The notes beneath the pieces were generated by a model. The model did no database searches. It was given only the letters and a program-made list of their open reading frames with translations, and had not been told where the DNA came from. Both the position numbers and the translations under genes were made by a program. Shown here piece after piece: positions 1-9,243 of a stretch of 64,000 nucleotides of DNA (its first letter is position 1; the number at the start of each line of letters is the position of its first letter). The DNA lies in the NCBI GenBank assembly GCA_963789785.1, contig CAWBNC010000017.1:1-64000 (forward strand), given 5' to 3'. Origin of the DNA: JAEULH01 sp963789785. Lineage in GTDB: Bacteria; Pseudomonadota; Alphaproteobacteria; Rhodospirillales; Defluviicoccaceae.

Positions 1-355
1 CCCGGCCAGTAGCCATCCGCCCAGCCTTAACGGACCGGGCCCCGCCCGCACTTGTTGCCAGCTCGTACACATTCGCCCTGCCTCGTGCTGGGTCGCTTAC
101 CTTTGTACGTGCACGCGATGCGGCATACATGGCTGGCGCTCAACCTGCCGGCGATATGAGCAAGTAACACAAAATAGTTGTGTTGGACAACTCTCAGAAA
201 ATCTTAATGAAAAGCCGAATTCGCAACCGCAATAAAAAGTTCTTGTTGCGCATGTCACAATGACGCCAGGTTTTGAGTATTGTATTACCCGGCGCTGGAC
301 CTTGTGTAGGCCACGCAATCGACAGAGTCTTTTTTTGTGAAGGAGACGGGACGTT
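1..355. other. Leader region upstream of the phasin gene; no gene recognised
   Basis: No frame here has coding character. The first 120 bases are GC-rich and could be the tail of whatever lies to the left, but no recognisable protein end is visible. The part from about 160 to 340 is AT-richer than the rest of the window and directly precedes the phasin gene, so it probably holds that gene's promoter. No convincing -35/-10 pair can be fixed by eye. A run of seven T precedes a good AAGGAG ribosome binding site at 340-345. Confidence 0.5.
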
Positions 356-775
356 ATGGCAAAAGCATCGAAGCAGAGCGATGGACGCGAGCTGGCCCCG
401 GCGAGCGACCCGCACGAGATCTATGAGGGCGCGATGCAGATAAGCGAGCTCATGCGCGCCAACAGCGAAGGCTTCATCCAGGCCTGGGCGACGGCGATGC
501 GCGGCATGCTGAACTGTCAGGAGCACCTGACACGCTTTGTCGGCATGCGGATGCAGAAGGACCTGGAGCTGGCCAGAGCCATCTCGGGCTGCCGGGATCT
601 GGAGCAGTTCGTCGACCAGCAGACGGCCTTCGGCCGCACCTTGGTCGAGGACTACATGAACGAGAGCGAGGACCTCCTGCAGTCCGCGCTCGACATCGTT
701 CGCGACAGCGGCCATTTGATCGAGGAACGCGCCGAAGTGACCCAGCACGAATTCCGTGAGGCGGTGGCGTCCTGA
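356..775 (+). CDS. Phasin family protein
   Basis: This 139-residue, largely helical protein is rich in Glu, Ala, Met and Gln, has no signal peptide or membrane segment, and matches the Phasin_2 pattern. Such proteins coat polyhydroxyalkanoate granules in the cytoplasm. The ATG is placed ten bases after a strong AAGGAG. A clean hairpin terminator follows about 40 bases after the stop, so it looks like a single-gene transcript. No PHA synthase or depolymerase lies nearby in the window, so a role at PHA granules rests on family resemblance alone. Some short phasin-like proteins have other roles. Confidence 0.75.
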   Translation: MAKASKQSDGRELAPASDPHEIYEGAMQISELMRANSEGFIQAWATAMRGMLNCQEHLTRFVGMRMQKDLELARAISGCRDLEQFVDQQTAFGRTLVEDYMNESEDLLQSALDIVRDSGHLIEERAEVTQHEFREAVAS

Positions 776-815
776 ACACGAAGATCCCGTAACGCCGGCG
801 GGACTGGAAATACCG

Positions 816-841
816 AAAGCCGGGCGCCAATGCCCGGCTTT
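816..841 (+). terminator. Rho-independent terminator after the phasin gene
   Basis: A perfect ten-base inverted repeat (AAAGCCGGGC at 816-825 and its complement at 832-841) closes a six-base loop. The A/T ends of the stem provide the U tract. It lies 41 bases after the phasin stop codon. Confidence 0.75.
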
Positions 842-1247
842 CGCCGTCCCGCCTTCTTCAGCCGCCGAAACAAATCCGACACATCGCCGTTGCCACGCTG
901 GCCGCCCGTCGCTTATACGAGGCGTTCGCCTGTCTTTCAGGCGGGGCAGGCTGGGACAGAGGTCGGCATGTTGTGGTGGCTTTTCTGGGCGTCGCTGCTG
1001 CGGCATCACGCTGCCCCGGTCGGGATGGAGCCGGTGGACGGCATGGTCGCGCGCCCCGACCGTCGATACCGCCCGATGCGCAGCCGCACAGCGGCCCTGG
1101 TCAGGTCGCGTCAGCTGAAACCACTGCTGCGGCTGATCTGCGTCGACGGCGTGCGTGTCGATCGGGCCGCGCTCTGACTCGGCAACCGAGCCGCCGCGCC
1201 TTGAGCATCGACATGCACCAGGGCTCCGCTCGCAGCTTCAGGAACCG
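842..1247. other. Intergenic stretch with one doubtful small frame
   Basis: No protein family is recognised in these 406 bases. One candidate is an ATG at 968 opening a 69-residue frame that ends at 1177. It starts with a hydrophobic, Trp-rich stretch (MLWWLFWASLL), continues Arg-rich, and has a weak purine-rich site before it. It has no recognisable relatives, and Arg-rich frames arise by chance in DNA this GC-rich, so it is not called as a gene. Confidence 0.3.
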
Positions 1248-2008
1248 ATGGTGGCGAAAGGCAAAGCGGTCACCGCCGCGGTTATCATCATCGGCAACGA
1301 GGTTCTTTCCGGACGCACCGCCGACGCCAACCTCCCGTTCCTCGCCACGGCGCTGAATGACATCGGCGTGCGCGTCCGCGAAGCCAGGATCATTCCCGAC
1401 GTCGAGGCCGTCATCGCGGCGACGGTGAACGCCTGCCGCCAGTCTTTCGATTACGTCCTGACGACCGGCGGGATCGGCCCAACTCACGACGACATCACCG
1501 CGATAAGCATCGCCCAAGCCTTCGGGGTGCCGCTTGAACGCAATCCGCAGGCGCTGCGGGCGCTGGAGCAGCATTACCGGCCGGACGAACTAAACGACGC
1601 GCGGCGGAAGATGGCCGACATTCCGGCCGGGGCGGTCTTGATAGACAACCCGGTCAGCAAGGCGCCCGGGTTTCAGATCGGCAACGTCTTCGTCTTGCCC
1701 GGGGTCCCGGTCATCATGCGCGCCATGTTCGACGGCATCCGCGGCCGTCTGAGCGGCGGTGCGCCGGTGCTGTCGCGCTCGATCTCGGCCTACACCACTG
1801 AAGGCGCCATAGCCGCCGGGTTGGGGCAGATCCAGGCAAGGCATCGCGAGGTGGACATCGGCAGCTATCCGTTCGTCCGCGCCGGCCGGTTCGGGGTCAG
1901 CCTCGTCGCGCGCACGCCCGATCCGGGCGCGCTCGCCCGGGTCGCGGAGGAGATCAGAACCTAATTCGCGACATCGGAGAGACGCCCATCGAGGATGAGG
2001 CGCCCTGA
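1248..2008 (+). CDS. CinA/MoaB-like molybdopterin-binding domain protein (frame break near its end)
   Basis: The protein is the stand-alone MoCF-type domain found in competence/damage-inducible protein A: an N-terminal strand followed by GNEVLSG, then the TTGGIGPTHDD signature and a PGVP motif. The start is the ATG at 1248, preceded by AGGAA; an upstream in-frame ATG at 1155 lacks a site and family support. As written the frame stops at 1964. The next frame continues LIRDIGETPIEDEAP and stops at 2006-2008, which is the expected family C-terminus, so one base appears to be missing near 1955-1962. Corrected length is about 253 residues. It lacks the amidase domain of full-length CinA, so pyrazinamidase-type activity is not expected; the substrate is unknown. 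Confidence 0.8.
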
Positions 2009-2029
2009 AGCGAGGCTTCGGCAAGGAGA

Positions 2030-2738
2030 TCAGCGCGCCGATCCGGCCTTTTGCCGTCGGCCCTGCCCGAACAGGATGGCCCTCGACGCCTCGTCGACAA
2101 CCGCTCGGGTGCTGATCTCGTCCGCCCGCGCGTAGGCGCGCATGACCGCCGGTCGCTCGCGGATCGCGGCGAACCAGCGCGCGAGATTAGGAAAATCGGC
2201 GAGGTTCTGGCCCTGCTTTTCGTGCGGGACGATCCACGGATAACAGGCCATGTCGGCGATGGAGTAGTTGCCGGCTATAAACGGGCGGTCGGAGAGGCGG
2301 TCGTCGAGAACGTCGTACAGTCGTTCCGTCTCCTTGACGTAGCGATCGATGGCGTAGGGGATCTTCTCCGGCGCGTACTGGCTGAAGTGGTGGTTCTGCC
2401 CGGCCATCGGGCCCGAGACCGGCCATCTGCCAGAACAACCATTGCATCACCTCGGTCCGGCCACGCAGATCGGCGGGCAGGAAACGACCGGTCTTCTCGG
2501 CCAGGTACTGAAGCATCGCGCCGGACTCGAAGATCGAGATCGGCGCACCGCCATCATCCGGCGCCTGATCGACGATGGCCGGCATCCGGTTGTTCGGCGA
2601 GATCGCGAGGAAAGCCGGTTCGAACTGCTGTCCCGCGCCGATGTCGACCGGCTTGATGACGTACTCGACCTCGGCTTCCTCAAGGAAGATCGTGATCTTG
2701 TGCCCGTTGGGCGTGGTCCAGTAGTAAAGCTCGATCAT
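2030..2738 (-). CDS. Glutathione S-transferase, YfcG/Ure2p-like (one frameshift)
   Basis: The N-terminal thioredoxin-like domain starts MIELYYWTTPNGHK and carries the family's ISPNNRMPAI and FESGAMLQYLAE motifs. The C-terminal helical domain starts at GPMAGQNHHF and includes IADMACYPW. The two halves lie in different frames. Removing one base of GGG at about 2409-2411 restores GLGPMAGQNHHF, a very conserved stretch in YfcG-type enzymes, and gives 235 residues, normal for the family. YfcG-like proteins act on disulfide bonds with glutathione in the cytoplasm. The gene lies 65 bases downstream of the flavin disulfide oxidoreductase on the same strand, so both may serve thiol redox balance. Confidence 0.85.
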
Positions 2739-2803
2739 GGCTGCTGGCCGCCTGCTATGCCTGAGGCTTCGGAATTTTACCGGGATATGGGAACGCGCGC
2801 GGC

Positions 2804-4231
2804 TCAGAACACCTTTTGCAGCAGGCGAACCAGCGTCCGCGTCCGCGCGCTGAAGAGCTTCGGGGTGTAGTAAGCGCCAGCGGCCCGCTTGGCGGCTTCG
2901 GAGCGGGTGGGGTAGGGCAGGATCAGACCGGCAACCGCGCCGATCTTGAGCTTCTGCGATATCGCCAGGCTCCACAGGCCGAGCTGATCGCCGGCCCCGG
3001 CGCCGACGATAGAGGCGCCCAGGATCCGGCTGCCGCGACCCAGCGCCACCTTCACGAAGCCTTCCGTGTCGCGCTCGGTCTGGGCCCGGTCGTTCTCCGC
3101 GAACGGCCAGCGCAGCGCGCTCACCCGATGGCCGTGGCGTTCGCGCGCGTCCGCCTCGTGCAGGCCGACGTGGGCGAGTTCGGGATCGGTGTAGGTAACC
3201 CACGGCACCGCGCTGTCATCGACCTTGGCCGGGAGCATGAACAGCGCATTGCGGATGACGATCCCGGCCTGGTAGGCCGCCATGTGGGTGAACTGATAGC
3301 CGCCGGTAACGTCGCCGATGGCGAAGATCCGCCTGTTGCTGGTGCGCAGGCGGCGATCGACGACAATCCCACGTGCCGAGTACTTGACCTCGGCGGCGTC
3401 GAGCTCCAGCCCGTCGACGTTGGCGCTGCGCCCCGTAGCGACGAGCAGGTGCGACCCGGCACAGCGCACGCTCTTGCCGTTGTGCGCGGCCATGACGGCA
3501 ATGCCGTTGGCCTCGGCTTCAACGCGCGTCGTTTCAGCGTTTTCCAGCAGCTCGACGCCATCGGCGGCGAAACGGCGGCGGACCACGTCGACCAGCTCGG
3601 GGTCGTCTTTCGGCAGGAACCGGCTCCGTGAGATCTGGGTCACTCGGACCCCGAGTCGACGATGCGCCTGGGCCATTTCGGCGCCGATCGGCCCGCCGCC
3701 GATGACGATCAGGTGTTCCGGCGCCTCACGCAGGTCGAAAATGCTCTCGTTCGTCAGGTAGGGAACGTCGGCCAGCCCTGGGATCGGCGGGATGGCGGGC
3801 GAGGAGCCGGAGGCGATGACGAATCGCCGCGCCCGGACCCGGCGCCCGCCGGCCTCGATTTCGCGGGGCCCGGTAAAGCGGGCGGCGGCGCGGATCACCG
3901 TTACGCCCAGTCCCTCGAACCGGTCGACGGAGTCGTTGGGCGCGATGGCGGCGATGACCCCGTGAACGTGATCATGGATTTTCCCGAAGTCGATCTCGGG
4001 GCGATGGCCGTTGACGCCGTAGCGGCCGCTCGTGCGGATGGTCTCGGCGGCACGGGCGGCGGCGATCAGCGACTTCGACGGCACGCAGCCGAAGTTGAGA
4101 CAATCGCCGCCCATCCTGCCCTTCTCGACGAGAACGACGCGCGCGCCCATCTGCACCGCGCCGGCGGCGACCGACAGCCCGCCGGAGCCGGCGCCGATGA
4201 CGCACAGATCGGTCGCGAGCGCGTCGGTCAT
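2804..4231 (-). CDS. FAD-dependent disulfide oxidoreductase, mercuric reductase/lipoamide dehydrogenase-like
   Basis: The 475-residue protein has the class I pyridine nucleotide-disulfide oxidoreductase layout. An FAD-binding GAGSGG motif near residue 13 is followed by the redox pair C44-C49 (GGDCLNFGCVPSK), the NAD(P) motif GGGPIGAE, a second FAD motif ending AIGDV, and a C-terminal dimerisation domain. True lipoamide dehydrogenases have a His-Glu catalytic pair (HPTxxE) near the C-terminus; here the segment reads PYPTRSE, with Tyr in place of His. There is no N-terminal HMA domain and no C-terminal Cys pair of MerA. A general disulfide or quinone reductase is therefore more likely than either named enzyme. 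No 2-oxoacid dehydrogenase genes are adjacent. Confidence 0.8.
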   Translation of the reverse strand: MTDALATDLCVIGAGSGGLSVAAGAVQMGARVVLVEKGRMGGDCLNFGCVPSKSLIAAARAAETIRTSGRYGVNGHRPEIDFGKIHDHVHGVIAAIAPNDSVDRFEGLGVTVIRAAARFTGPREIEAGGRRVRARRFVIASGSSPAIPPIPGLADVPYLTNESIFDLREAPEHLIVIGGGPIGAEMAQAHRRLGVRVTQISRSRFLPKDDPELVDVVRRRFAADGVELLENAETTRVEAEANGIAVMAAHNGKSVRCAGSHLLVATGRSANVDGLELDAAEVKYSARGIVVDRRLRTSNRRIFAIGDVTGGYQFTHMAAYQAGIVIRNALFMLPAKVDDSAVPWVTYTDPELAHVGLHEADARERHGHRVSALRWPFAENDRAQTERDTEGFVKVALGRGSRILGASIVGAGAGDQLGLWSLAISQKLKIGAVAGLILPYPTRSEAAKRAAGAYYTPKLFSARTRTLVRLLQKVF

Positions 4232-4250
4232 CGTTTTCTCCTTCCCTCCC

Positions 4251-4740
4251 TCAGCCTCGGCCCCTGACGACGAGCCGGTAGTCGGGCGTCGGGTTGAGCG
4301 GGCATGAGTAGACGTAGTCGCCCGGCTTCAATTCAACCGCATAGTCCTTGGTCGCGCCGGGGTTGAGGCCGCCGCCGGAGACGGCCGGCAGCAGCGTCCG
4401 ATCGACAATGCCGTCGCCGCGCAGCCAGAAGCCCAGCTCGTAGGGCACATCGACGTTGGTCACGCGGAAGACGTAGGATCCCGGCGTTAAGCTCCAGGGT
4501 CCTGGCCTCGGCAAGCCGCGCCTCGCCGGTTGCGGCGTTGATCCCTTCGCAGTCGGCCTTTTTCGTGGTGGTAAAGCCGCGATCGAAGCCGTTTTCCGGC
4601 TCGATGAACTGGCAGGCGCGCTGGCTCAGGGTGATGACGCTCGCCGACTCCGCATCCGCGGCCGAGGCCGAAGTGGCGAAGCCGCCGCCGACAAGGGCGA
4701 GGGCGCCGCCGGTCAAGAGCATTCCAATGCCGGACTTCAT
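4251..4740 (-). CDS. Secreted cupredoxin-like protein without obvious copper ligands (one frameshift)
   Basis: The ATG at 4740 follows AGGAGG and opens a signal peptide (MKSGIGML, hydrophobic core, cut near ASA). The mature part holds a conserved FIEPENGFDRGF stretch, then a beta-sandwich domain with PGSYVFRVTN, PYELGFWLRG and DYVYSCPLNPTPDYRLVV. The halves are joined by deleting one A near 4487-4488, giving 162 residues. The C-terminal segment resembles the end of a blue copper domain, with a Cys in the expected place, but the usual His ligands are absent. Copper binding is therefore doubtful. It is 19 bases downstream of the start of the flavin oxidoreductase gene and could be co-transcribed with it. 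Function unknown; expected to be periplasmic. Confidence 0.65.
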
Positions 4741-4963
4741 GGTGATCCTCCTGATCTGCCCAATGTGGACTGTTCCTGCACTGGACATGGGAGGTCGTGC
4801 GCGACGTCCTTATCGCATTGCCGTCACGGGGCGTCACAAGCCCGTGATGCCGCGAAAACCGTCGAAGCCGAAAAGAGGCGCCATGAGGAAGCCTGCGCAG
4901 GGCCTGTATAACGGGCCTATATGGTGGGTGTCAGAAAACGCAGGCAGCGAGAGAAAGCTCCTC

Positions 4964-5212
4964 ATGCCCATGCTGGCGCATCAACGCGACGCGGTGATGT
5001 TTCTTCTCAAGCACCTGCTGTGCGGCACGATCGGGGGCGTCGTCTTCGCCGGCCTGCTTTTGTGGTTCGACATCGCCGGGCTGGCGACCCTGATCTTCGC
5101 CTCGCCGGACATGATCCTATTTCTGATCATGCTGTTCTTCGGAATGTTTGTCACCTTCGGCAGCATCGCCATGGCGGTCGGCGTGATGCAGCTTGGCGAA
5201 GAGCGCGACTGA
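4964..5212 (+). CDS. Small two-TM membrane protein, unknown function
   Basis: This 82-residue frame starts at an ATG 13 bases after GAGAAAG. It has two clear hydrophobic helices, about residues 18-40 (HLLCGTIGGVVFAGLLLW...) and 48-74, and ends in a short acidic tail. No family is recognised. It converges with the SemiSWEET gene, whose stop lies two bases away on the other strand. The gene is divergent from the cupredoxin-like gene across about 220 bases that must hold both promoters. Confidence 0.6.
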   Translation: MPMLAHQRDAVMFLLKHLLCGTIGGVVFAGLLLWFDIAGLATLIFASPDMILFLIMLFFGMFVTFGSIAMAVGVMQLGEERD

Positions 5213-5213
5213 T

Positions 5214-5504
5214 TTAACCCGCGGCGCCGCGCGCGGCCGCCGGCTTCCTCTTTCGCATTTTCAGAGCCAGGATCGCGCCCGACAGCAACAGGCTGATCGC
5301 GTTGAACGCGATAATCGGCCAGCTCCCGATCATCACGCCATAGACAATCCACAGCGAAAACGCGCTGACCGTCACCACGTACATGCGCTTCGAAATCGCC
5401 TCGGTATCGCCTTCGCGCCAGGCCTTGACGACCTGCGGCACAAAGCTGCCGGCCGAGCACATGCCGGCAACGAAGCCGACCATCGAGGCAACTGACAGAT
5501 CCAT
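5214..5504 (-). CDS. SemiSWEET-type PQ-loop sugar transporter
   Basis: The protein has 96 residues with three membrane helices and a PQ motif in the first (SFVPQVVKAWREGD), the usual length and layout of bacterial SemiSWEETs, which dimerise to move sugars down their gradient. The segment FSLWIVYG in helix 2 and the Asn in IIAFNAISLL in helix 3 match the family. The C-terminus is a short basic, Ala-rich tail. The substrate cannot be told from sequence. It stands alone between a convergent small membrane protein and the YciE/F-like gene. Confidence 0.8.
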   Translation of the reverse strand: MDLSVASMVGFVAGMCSAGSFVPQVVKAWREGDTEAISKRMYVVTVSAFSLWIVYGVMIGSWPIIAFNAISLLLSGAILALKMRKRKPAAARGAAG

Positions 5505-5545
5505 GTCCGTGCTTCGGCCTCAGCCCTTTTAAAGGCGCGCCGCAA

Positions 5546-6053
5546 CTAGCGCTTCGCCGTATCGCCCGCCTGCTCGCGGCGCAGGTACTCTTTCATGACC
5601 ACCGGCAGGATCGGCTTCAGCCGTTCCGCCAGCCCTTCCTCCTCGCGGATGATCTCGTCGCAGACGTTCTTTGTCTCATGATCGCCCACGGCTTCCGCAG
5701 CCGCGCCGAGGCTGAGGTAAGCGCCGATTTCGTAGTGCTTAAAGCCGTAGTCAGTAATTGCGTTCTTGACGACCTCGTCGGCGGCGAAAGTGCCGGTCAG
5801 TTCCTGCACGTTGCCCATGATCGACAAGGCGATATCCTTGAGGCTCGAGGCGTCGCCGCCGCGGCGTTCGAGGCAGGTGCGGACCCGCTCGCGCTGTCGG
5901 CGCGAAGCTTCGACATGATCACGGACCCAGCCCTGCAGCTCCGGGTAGTTCTGCAGCCGGTCGATCTGGTTTTCAGTCGAACTCGATGGCCTGCTTTTCC
6001 ATGGCATGGGCATTGCGCAGGCTTTGCATCAGCGTATCATCCGCAGTCGTCAT
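5546..6053 (-). CDS. YciE/YciF-like ferritin-fold protein (DUF892; one frameshift)
   Basis: The gene starts at the ATG at 6053 (MTTADDTLMQSLRNAHAMEK), which is the normal start of this family. The frame then breaks. Removing one T from GAGTTCG at about 5980-5981 joins it to ENQIDRLQNYPEL and gives 168 residues. The rest is a four-helix ferritin-like fold with conserved Glu/His positions (VEAS, HYEIGAY, EEEGLAERL). Family members respond to osmotic or general stress and may bind iron, but their reaction is not established. The gene is divergent from gntP with a 199-base gap. Confidence 0.75.
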
Positions 6054-6252
6054 CGAGGCATTCTCCTATAAATCTTCGTTGGCGTGGCTGCAAATGAACG
6101 CTGTGCCAGGCGGCTGGTTCCTTCGTCGCCGAGGAGAGCCGACGACAGCAGGATCACGAAGTTGCTATGCGGACCTTGCTTTGCATTAAGTTGATGCCTG
6201 CGGCTTCGGTTGATGCTCCGGCGGGAGAAACGGCAAACCGTGTGAGGGTGCA

Positions 6253-7605
6253 ATGCTGGGCCTGAGCCATCAGAACTTCCTGCTTCTGGATGCATTCATT
6301 GCAATTGTCGGGCTGATCGTCCTGATCACCCGGTTCCGGGTGCACCCCTTTGTCGCCTTGACGATTGCCGCCGGCTTTCTCGGCCTCGTCGCCGGCGTGC
6401 CGACTCCCGACATCATCAAGTCGTTCGAGAAGGGCTTCGGCAGCGTCGTCGGCTTTGTCGGCATCGTACTCGGACTCGGCACCATGCTCGGCAAGATGAT
6501 GGCCGAGTCCGGCGGGGCCGATCGCATCGCCCAAAGCCTGCTTCGCGCCTTCGGCCGCGACAACGTCCACTGGGCGATGATGTGCGTGGCGTTCATTGTC
6601 GGGATTCCGCTGTTTTTTGAGATCGGTTTTGTTCTTCTCATCCCGCTGGTCTTTCTCGTCGCCAGGCGCGTCGACATGCCGATCGTCAAGATCGCTCTTC
6701 CGCTGCTCGCCGGGCTGTCAGTGGTTCACGGGCTGGTTCCGCCGCATCCGGGCCCGCTGCTGACGATCAGTATTTTCAACGCCGACATCGGCAGGACCAT
6801 TCTCTACGGCCTGATCGTCGGCCTGCCGACCGCGATCATCGCCGGGCCGCTGTTCGGCTCGTTTATCTCCCGCTTCGTAAACCCCGAACCGAACGAAGAA
6901 CTCGCCCGGCAGCTGGCGCACGAGCCTGAAGCGGACACATACCCAAGCCTCGGCATCACCCTGTTCACCGTGCTTCTGCCGGTGGCGCTGATGCTGCTGA
7001 AGTCGGCCGGCGACGTCTTCCTTCCCGCGGACAACCCCGTGCGCGGTTGGATGGACTTCATCGGCGATCCCGTCACCGCCCTGCTCGCAGCGCTGCTGCT
7101 GTCTTTCTACACCTTCGGCAGGGCCCGCGGTTTCGACGCCGGACGCATTCTCAAGTTCCTCGACGCGTGCCTGGCGCCGACGGCCGCGATCGTGCTGATC
7201 ATCGGCGCCGGCGGCGGCTTCAAGCAGATGCTGGTCGACAGCGGTGTCGGCAACGCCATCGGCGAGCTCGCCGTCCAGGCGCAGATTTCGCCGCTGCTAC
7301 TGGCCTGGCTGGCGGCCGGCGCGATCCGTGTCGCCACCGGTTCGGCAACGGTCGCAACCATTACCGGCGCCGGCCTCGTCGCTCCGATCGTGACGCTGGT
7401 CCCCGACGTAAATCGCGAACTGCTGGTGCTCGCCACCGGCGCCGGCTCGCTCATTCTGTCGCACGTCAACGACGCGGGTTTCTGGCTGGTCAAGCAGTAC
7501 CTGAACATGTCGGTTGTCGAGACCTTCAAGACCTGGACGGCAATGGAGACCATCCTCTCCGTCGTTGCCATCATCTTCATCATGCTGCTGAACGCCGTGA
7601 TCTGA
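6253..7605 (+). CDS. gntP: Gluconate:H+ symporter, GntP family
   Basis: The 450-residue polytopic inner membrane protein has about 12 hydrophobic segments. GntP-family stretches include FVALTIAAGFLGLVAG near the N-terminus, GFGSVVGFVGIVLGLG, VPPHPGPLL near residue 165, GAGGGFKQML, and the C-terminal TGAGSLILSHVNDAGFW. It is the first gene of a four-gene plus-strand operon, 19 bases before the gluconokinase, followed by edd and eda. That fixes gluconate or a close aldonate as the likely substrate. No dedicated GntR/LacI-type repressor gene is adjacent. Confidence 0.9.
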   Translation: MLGLSHQNFLLLDAFIAIVGLIVLITRFRVHPFVALTIAAGFLGLVAGVPTPDIIKSFEKGFGSVVGFVGIVLGLGTMLGKMMAESGGADRIAQSLLRAFGRDNVHWAMMCVAFIVGIPLFFEIGFVLLIPLVFLVARRVDMPIVKIALPLLAGLSVVHGLVPPHPGPLLTISIFNADIGRTILYGLIVGLPTAIIAGPLFGSFISRFVNPEPNEELARQLAHEPEADTYPSLGITLFTVLLPVALMLLKSAGDVFLPADNPVRGWMDFIGDPVTALLAALLLSFYTFGRARGFDAGRILKFLDACLAPTAAIVLIIGAGGGFKQMLVDSGVGNAIGELAVQAQISPLLLAWLAAGAIRVATGSATVATITGAGLVAPIVTLVPDVNRELLVLATGAGSLILSHVNDAGFWLVKQYLNMSVVETFKTWTAMETILSVVAIIFIMLLNAVI

Positions 7606-7624
7606 GCGGCGGAGGAACCGGGAC

Positions 7625-9223
7625 GTGGCGCGCGGATCGCTGTTCATCGGGGTCGACATCGGAACGACGAGCACCAAGGCGGTGGTCTACGACGGCGCCG
7701 GCGCTGTCCTTGGCCATCACACCGCCGGCTACGCGCTGCACACGCCGGCACCGCTGATCGCAGAGCAGGATCCGGACGAAATCTTCGCAGCGACGGTCGC
7801 CGCCATCGGCCGCGCCGTTGCCGCTTCCGGCGCCGCGCCTGACGCCATCGCGGCGGTCAGCTTCAGCGCCGCCATGCACAGTGTGATCGCGGTTGACGGC
7901 GATGGCCGGCCGCTCACGGCCAGCATCACCTGGGCCGACAATCGCAGCGTCGACTGCGCCGAGCAGATCCGCCGGGAGCTCGACGGCCGGTCGATCTATC
8001 TGCGCACCGGCACGCCGATTCACCCGATGTCGCCGCTGACGAAGCTGCTGTGGCTGCGTCAGGAGCGGGCGGACGTGTTCGCCCGCGCGGCGCGCTTCAT
8101 CGGGATCAAGGAGTACGTCTTCTTCAAGCTGTTCGGCAGCTACGTCGTCGACTTCTCGATTGCGTCGGCAACCGGGTTGTTCAACCTTGAACGCCTCGAC
8201 TGGGATGAAGGCGCCCTGCGCGTCGCGGGGGTTACGCCCGACCGACTATCGGCGCCGGTGCCGACGACCCACTGCGTCGCCGGTCTGGACCCTGCGACCG
8301 CCGAGGCGATGGGGTTAGAGACCGACACGCCGTTCGTCGTCGGCGCCAACGACGGCGTGCTCTCCAACCTCGGCGTCGACGCGTTCCGCGCCGGCGAGGT
8401 GGCGGTGACGATCGGCACCAGCGGGGCCATGCGGGCCGTCGTCGACCGGCCCCTGACCGACCCGGCGCAGCGGACGTTCTGCTACCTCCTGACCGAGCGT
8501 CACTGGGTCGTCGGCGGCCCCATCAACAACGGCGGCATCGTCTTTCGCTGGGTCCGCGACGAGCTGGCCGCGGCCGAGACGGAGACGGCGAAGCGCCTCG
8601 GCATCGACCCCTACGACGTGCTCACGCGGATCGCCGCCAGAGTACCGGCGGGGTGCGCGGGTCTGATCTTTCACCCCTTCCTTGCCGGCGAGCGGGCGCC
8701 CTGGTGGAACCCGCGGCTGCGCGGCTCCTTCTTCGGCCTCGGCATGCATCACCACAAGGAGCACATGGTCCGCGCCGTGCTTGAAGGAGTGATCTTCAGC
8801 CTGTACAGCATCCTCGGCGCCGTCGAGTCGCTGATCGGGCCGACGACAACCATCAAGGCGACCGGCGGCTTCGCCCGCTCGGGCCTGTGGCGGCAGATGC
8901 TGGCCGATGTCTTCGACCGCGACGTGGTGGTGCCGGAAAGCTTCGAGAGCTCATGCCTCGGCGCCGCCGTTCTTGGCATGGTCGCGGTGGGAGCGGCGCC
9001 GTCGCTCGATGTCGTATCAGGCATGGTCGGCGCGACCCATCGACATCAGCCGATCGCGGCGAATGTCGCGACGTATAACCGGCTCAAGCCGATTTTCATG
9101 AGCCTTCCCGCCAAGCTCGGCGACGAGTACAGCGCGCTCGCAGCCTATCAGGAAGGATTGCCGGCGGCCGATCCCGACCAGGCCATGGCCGCCCGTCTGC
9201 CGCCGGGCGATCCGCTCTTATGA
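7625..9223 (+). CDS. gntK: Gluconokinase, FGGY family
   Basis: A GTG start at 7625 follows a GGAGGA site. The 532-residue protein has the FGGY sugar kinase fold. Its phosphate-binding loop is GVDIGTTSTKAV, its substrate segment SAAMHS, and its C-terminal signature GTSGAMR with FLAGERAPWW. It belongs to the long gluconokinase type of Bacillus and Lactobacillus, not the short GntK of E. coli. It makes 6-phosphogluconate for Edd in the cytoplasm. Its TGA overlaps an upstream candidate ATG of edd. Operon context supports gluconate over xylulose or glycerol as substrate. Confidence 0.88.
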   Translation: MARGSLFIGVDIGTTSTKAVVYDGAGAVLGHHTAGYALHTPAPLIAEQDPDEIFAATVAAIGRAVAASGAAPDAIAAVSFSAAMHSVIAVDGDGRPLTASITWADNRSVDCAEQIRRELDGRSIYLRTGTPIHPMSPLTKLLWLRQERADVFARAARFIGIKEYVFFKLFGSYVVDFSIASATGLFNLERLDWDEGALRVAGVTPDRLSAPVPTTHCVAGLDPATAEAMGLETDTPFVVGANDGVLSNLGVDAFRAGEVAVTIGTSGAMRAVVDRPLTDPAQRTFCYLLTERHWVVGGPINNGGIVFRWVRDELAAAETETAKRLGIDPYDVLTRIAARVPAGCAGLIFHPFLAGERAPWWNPRLRGSFFGLGMHHHKEHMVRAVLEGVIFSLYSILGAVESLIGPTTTIKATGGFARSGLWRQMLADVFDRDVVVPESFESSCLGAAVLGMVAVGAAPSLDVVSGMVGATHRHQPIAANVATYNRLKPIFMSLPAKLGDEYSALAAYQEGLPAADPDQAMAARLPPGDPLL

Positions 9224-9243
9224 GGGACAAGGAGCAGCCTCGC

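Noticed and set aside
2804..4231. Mercuric reductase (merA)
   Set aside because: It has no HMA domain, no C-terminal Cys pair, and no mer genes nearby.
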